A DNA stretch of 64,000 bases, from contig NZ_HE978541.1 of the NCBI RefSeq assembly GCF_000311785.1, positions 173,895 through 237,894 on the forward strand, given 5' to 3'. The DNA comes from Brevibacillus massiliensis (GTDB lineage Bacteria; Bacillota; Bacilli; Brevibacillales; Brevibacillaceae). The translations under genes and the position numbers were made by a program. This document shows, one piece after another, positions 62,252 through 64,000 of this stretch. Each line of letters opens with the position of its first letter. Within the stretch, counting starts at the first letter, position 1. Under the pieces are notes generated by a model. It did not search any database. It saw nothing but the letters and a program-made list of their open reading frames with translations, and was not told the DNA's origin.

Positions 62252-64000
62252 ATGTTGAAACGGACAGGCATTTCACGCAAGTCGCGAATGGCCGGACTGG
62301 CGGTCTGTGCAGCGGTATTGGCAGCCATGCCCCCGGTGTCGGCGCCGGATGCCATTGCCGGGGCGAGCTTGGCCTATGCAGCCGAAAAGGATGCGGCTAT
62401 CAGCAAGGAGCAGGCGATTCAGATCGCGAAATCGCTGATCGACATTACGGATGGCTTTGTCAATGAATCAGCCCAATTGTTGTCGGAAGACAGATATCCC
62501 CTCAGTTCTACACCGGTCTGGGCATTGCACTGGCAGGAAAAAGGAAATGACCGGATGATCTCCGTGACCGTCGATGCTGTCACCGGCAAACTGCTGAATA
62601 TGTTCAGGTACGAGGTGGATCAGTGGGGCAGCGAAAGCGAAAAGTCGCTCAGCGAGGAGGAAGCGGAGAAAATCGCCGCAGATTTACTCAAAAAAGCAGC
62701 AGGCGAAGAAGTGTCGAAATTGTCCAAAGCGAATGAATACACTGGGGTAACCAACTACTACACCGGTGCAGACGAGTATTTGTTCGTCTATACGAGAGTA
62801 GAAAACGGGATACCGTTTCCGGAAAACGGGATTCAGATTGTGGTAAACAAGCAGGGACAAATCACGAACTACAATCGGAATTGGTATGAAGGCAGCATTC
62901 CCCAGGAGACGGTGAAAGATCTGACCGACAAATTAAAGGAAAGCATCAAACCCTCGCTGCAGTTCGTCAGCCTGTCAGCACGTGTCGGTGACTGGGGGGC
63001 CAAACCCTCCTATCGGTTGGTGTATCAATACTCGGAAAGCGACCCTGCCATGCTGGATGCGGTAACAGGGGAGGTGTTGACGCCTACCGGGAATCCTGCC
63101 GGAGAACAGAAGGAAATGACCCCTCTGGGCACCAAGATTCGGCAAGGCGACTCCCCCAAGAAGCTGATCGACGAGCAGGAAGCGGAGAATATCGCCAACC
63201 AGTGGATCAAAAAATTTCTCGGAGAAGAATACCAGAAGGGAACCAGCAGCGGCAGCGGTTCCAGCGTGGGAGCGGATGGAATCGTCGAGCGTCACTGGAG
63301 CTTTTCCTACGTACCTGCAAAGGCAGAGGGCGACACGGAGGAGATCAGGCTGGAGATCAACGACCGCGGCGAGTTAACAGGGTTTTCCACTGACGAAGCT
63401 TTTAGGCGCGGTGAAGAAAAGAAAGTAGACTCTCCTGTATCTTGGGAGGAAGCGAAAGAGAGCGCTGTAAACCTGGTAAAAACGGTCTACCCGGATCGCT
63501 TGGGTGAAATCTACCTGATCAATACTGAAGCGACGAAAAACCTCCAGACTTCATCACTGAAATACAACGGCAGCTACACCGTTACATTCGGCTGGTTGAA
63601 AGCGGGCGTTCCGGTGGAAAGCGCCCAGGTCTATGTCGATGTGGATGCTGAAACGGGCAAGGCAGTGCGCTTGTGGTCCGGCAATACAAGCCAATTGGCA
63701 GATGTCCCGGCGCTGACGGCAACAATCGATGCCAAGAAAGCGATAGAGGTGGAGGCGGAGCATAGAGAACCCGTGCTCAGTTATTTTATCTCACCGCTGT
63801 ACCAGTTTGCGAATGCCCAAGACAAGCAGCCCACACCCAAGCTCGTCTATCGCTATCTCGGGGAGCAGGGGTTTGTCGACGCCGTCAGCGGAGAGTGGAT
63901 CAGCCTTGACCAACTGCGCAAGCAGCGCCAGCCGCAGGATCTGGAAGGGCACCCTGCGGAAGCAGCGCTGCAAAAAGCGATTAAGGAAGGCTACTTTACG
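62252..64000 (+). CDS. Secreted YcdB/YcdC-domain (PepSY-like) protein, 3' end outside window
   Basis: 583 codons are open to the window edge. ATG 62252 follows AAGGAGGAAG. Signal peptide: MLKRTGISRKSRMAGLAVCA, hydrophobic core, cleavage probably after ASLAYA (about residue 43). Then come repeated YcdB/YcdC units of the PepSY type: ISKEQAIQIAKSLIDI, VTVDAVTGKLLNMFRYE, SEEEAEKIAADLL, EQEAENIANQWIKKFL, VYVDVDAETGKAVRLWS and LDAVTGEVL. Related proteins in Brevibacillus carry S-layer homology domains at the C-terminus, which cannot be seen here. Role unknown; exported, perhaps protease-inhibiting or wall-bound. Returns to backbone base composition. Confidence 0.85.
   Translation, partial: MLKRTGISRKSRMAGLAVCAAVLAAMPPVSAPDAIAGASLAYAAEKDAAISKEQAIQIAKSLIDITDGFVNESAQLLSEDRYPLSSTPVWALHWQEKGNDRMISVTVDAVTGKLLNMFRYEVDQWGSESEKSLSEEEAEKIAADLLKKAAGEEVSKLSKANEYTGVTNYYTGADEYLFVYTRVENGIPFPENGIQIVVNKQGQITNYNRNWYEGSIPQETVKDLTDKLKESIKPSLQFVSLSARVGDWGAKPSYRLVYQYSESDPAMLDAVTGEVLTPTGNPAGEQKEMTPLGTKIRQGDSPKKLIDEQEAENIANQWIKKFLGEEYQKGTSSGSGSSVGADGIVERHWSFSYVPAKAEGDTEEIRLEINDRGELTGFSTDEAFRRGEEKKVDSPVSWEEAKESAVNLVKTVYPDRLGEIYLINTEATKNLQTSSLKYNGSYTVTFGWLKAGVPVESAQVYVDVDAETGKAVRLWSGNTSQLADVPALTATIDAKKAIEVEAEHREPVLSYFISPLYQFANAQDKQPTPKLVYRYLGEQGFVDAVSGEWISLDQLRKQRQPQDLEGHPAEAALQKAIKEGYFT

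Overview
The window is a Gram-positive, endospore-forming member of the Bacillales, probably close to Brevibacillus/Aneurinibacillus (inference). Start codons are often GTG or TTG behind strong AAGGAGG-type ribosome binding sites. The backbone follows the classic Bacillus order: nifS<>nadB-nadC-nadA-niaR; yheC/yheD/yheB; ytoI, ytpI, dnaE, ytsJ, accD-accA, pfkA-pyk, fxsA/ytvI, citZ-icd-mdh, phoP-phoR, polA-mutM-coaE-gapB. Backbone genes are G+C rich and densely packed, separated by clear intrinsic terminators.

Layout. 1-4.97 kb: de novo NAD synthesis with its niacin-responsive repressor and a divergent control region. 4.98-11.5 kb: four consecutive ATP-grasp YheC/YheD-family genes (minus strand) beside yheB. 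11.7-31 kb: central metabolism and lipid precursor synthesis. Here a FadR-type regulator follows malic enzyme, and a matching palindrome sits just downstream of the malic enzyme promoter. 31-32.4 kb: an EamA transporter broken by a one-base slip at a T7G6 run, and a heptad-repeat coiled-coil protein. 32.6-35.1 kb: phoPR.

35.4-44.66 kb is an insertion between phoR and polA, which are neighbours in B. subtilis. It holds a hydantoinase/oxoprolinase-type hyuA-hyuB operon with an old-yellow-enzyme flavoprotein, a divergent PucR-type regulator, a DMT exporter, and at its right edge an internally deleted TnpB gene.

44.7-50.6 kb returns to the backbone (polA, mutM, coaE, lytic transglycosylase, gapB). 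51-62.1 kb is a visibly more A+T-rich accessory block. It encodes a form I aerobic carbon monoxide dehydrogenase (coxM-coxS-coxL, with AYRCSFR in CoxL) and the maturation set: two XdhC/CoxI-like proteins, CoxG, the CoxD AAA+ ATPase and the CoxE VWA protein. The block ends in a CtaG-type oxidase assembly factor and begins with a PxpA/YcsF-type protein and a 4-oxalocrotonate tautomerase. A cofactor cytidylyltransferase (mocA-like) gene between the first xdhC and coxM is reduced to its two ends. The likely physiology is scavenging of atmospheric or environmental CO as an electron source for respiration, in an organism that otherwise lives by a complete glycolysis/TCA core.

The window ends inside a secreted YcdB/YcdC-domain protein. 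I saw no rRNA, tRNA or CRISPR array.
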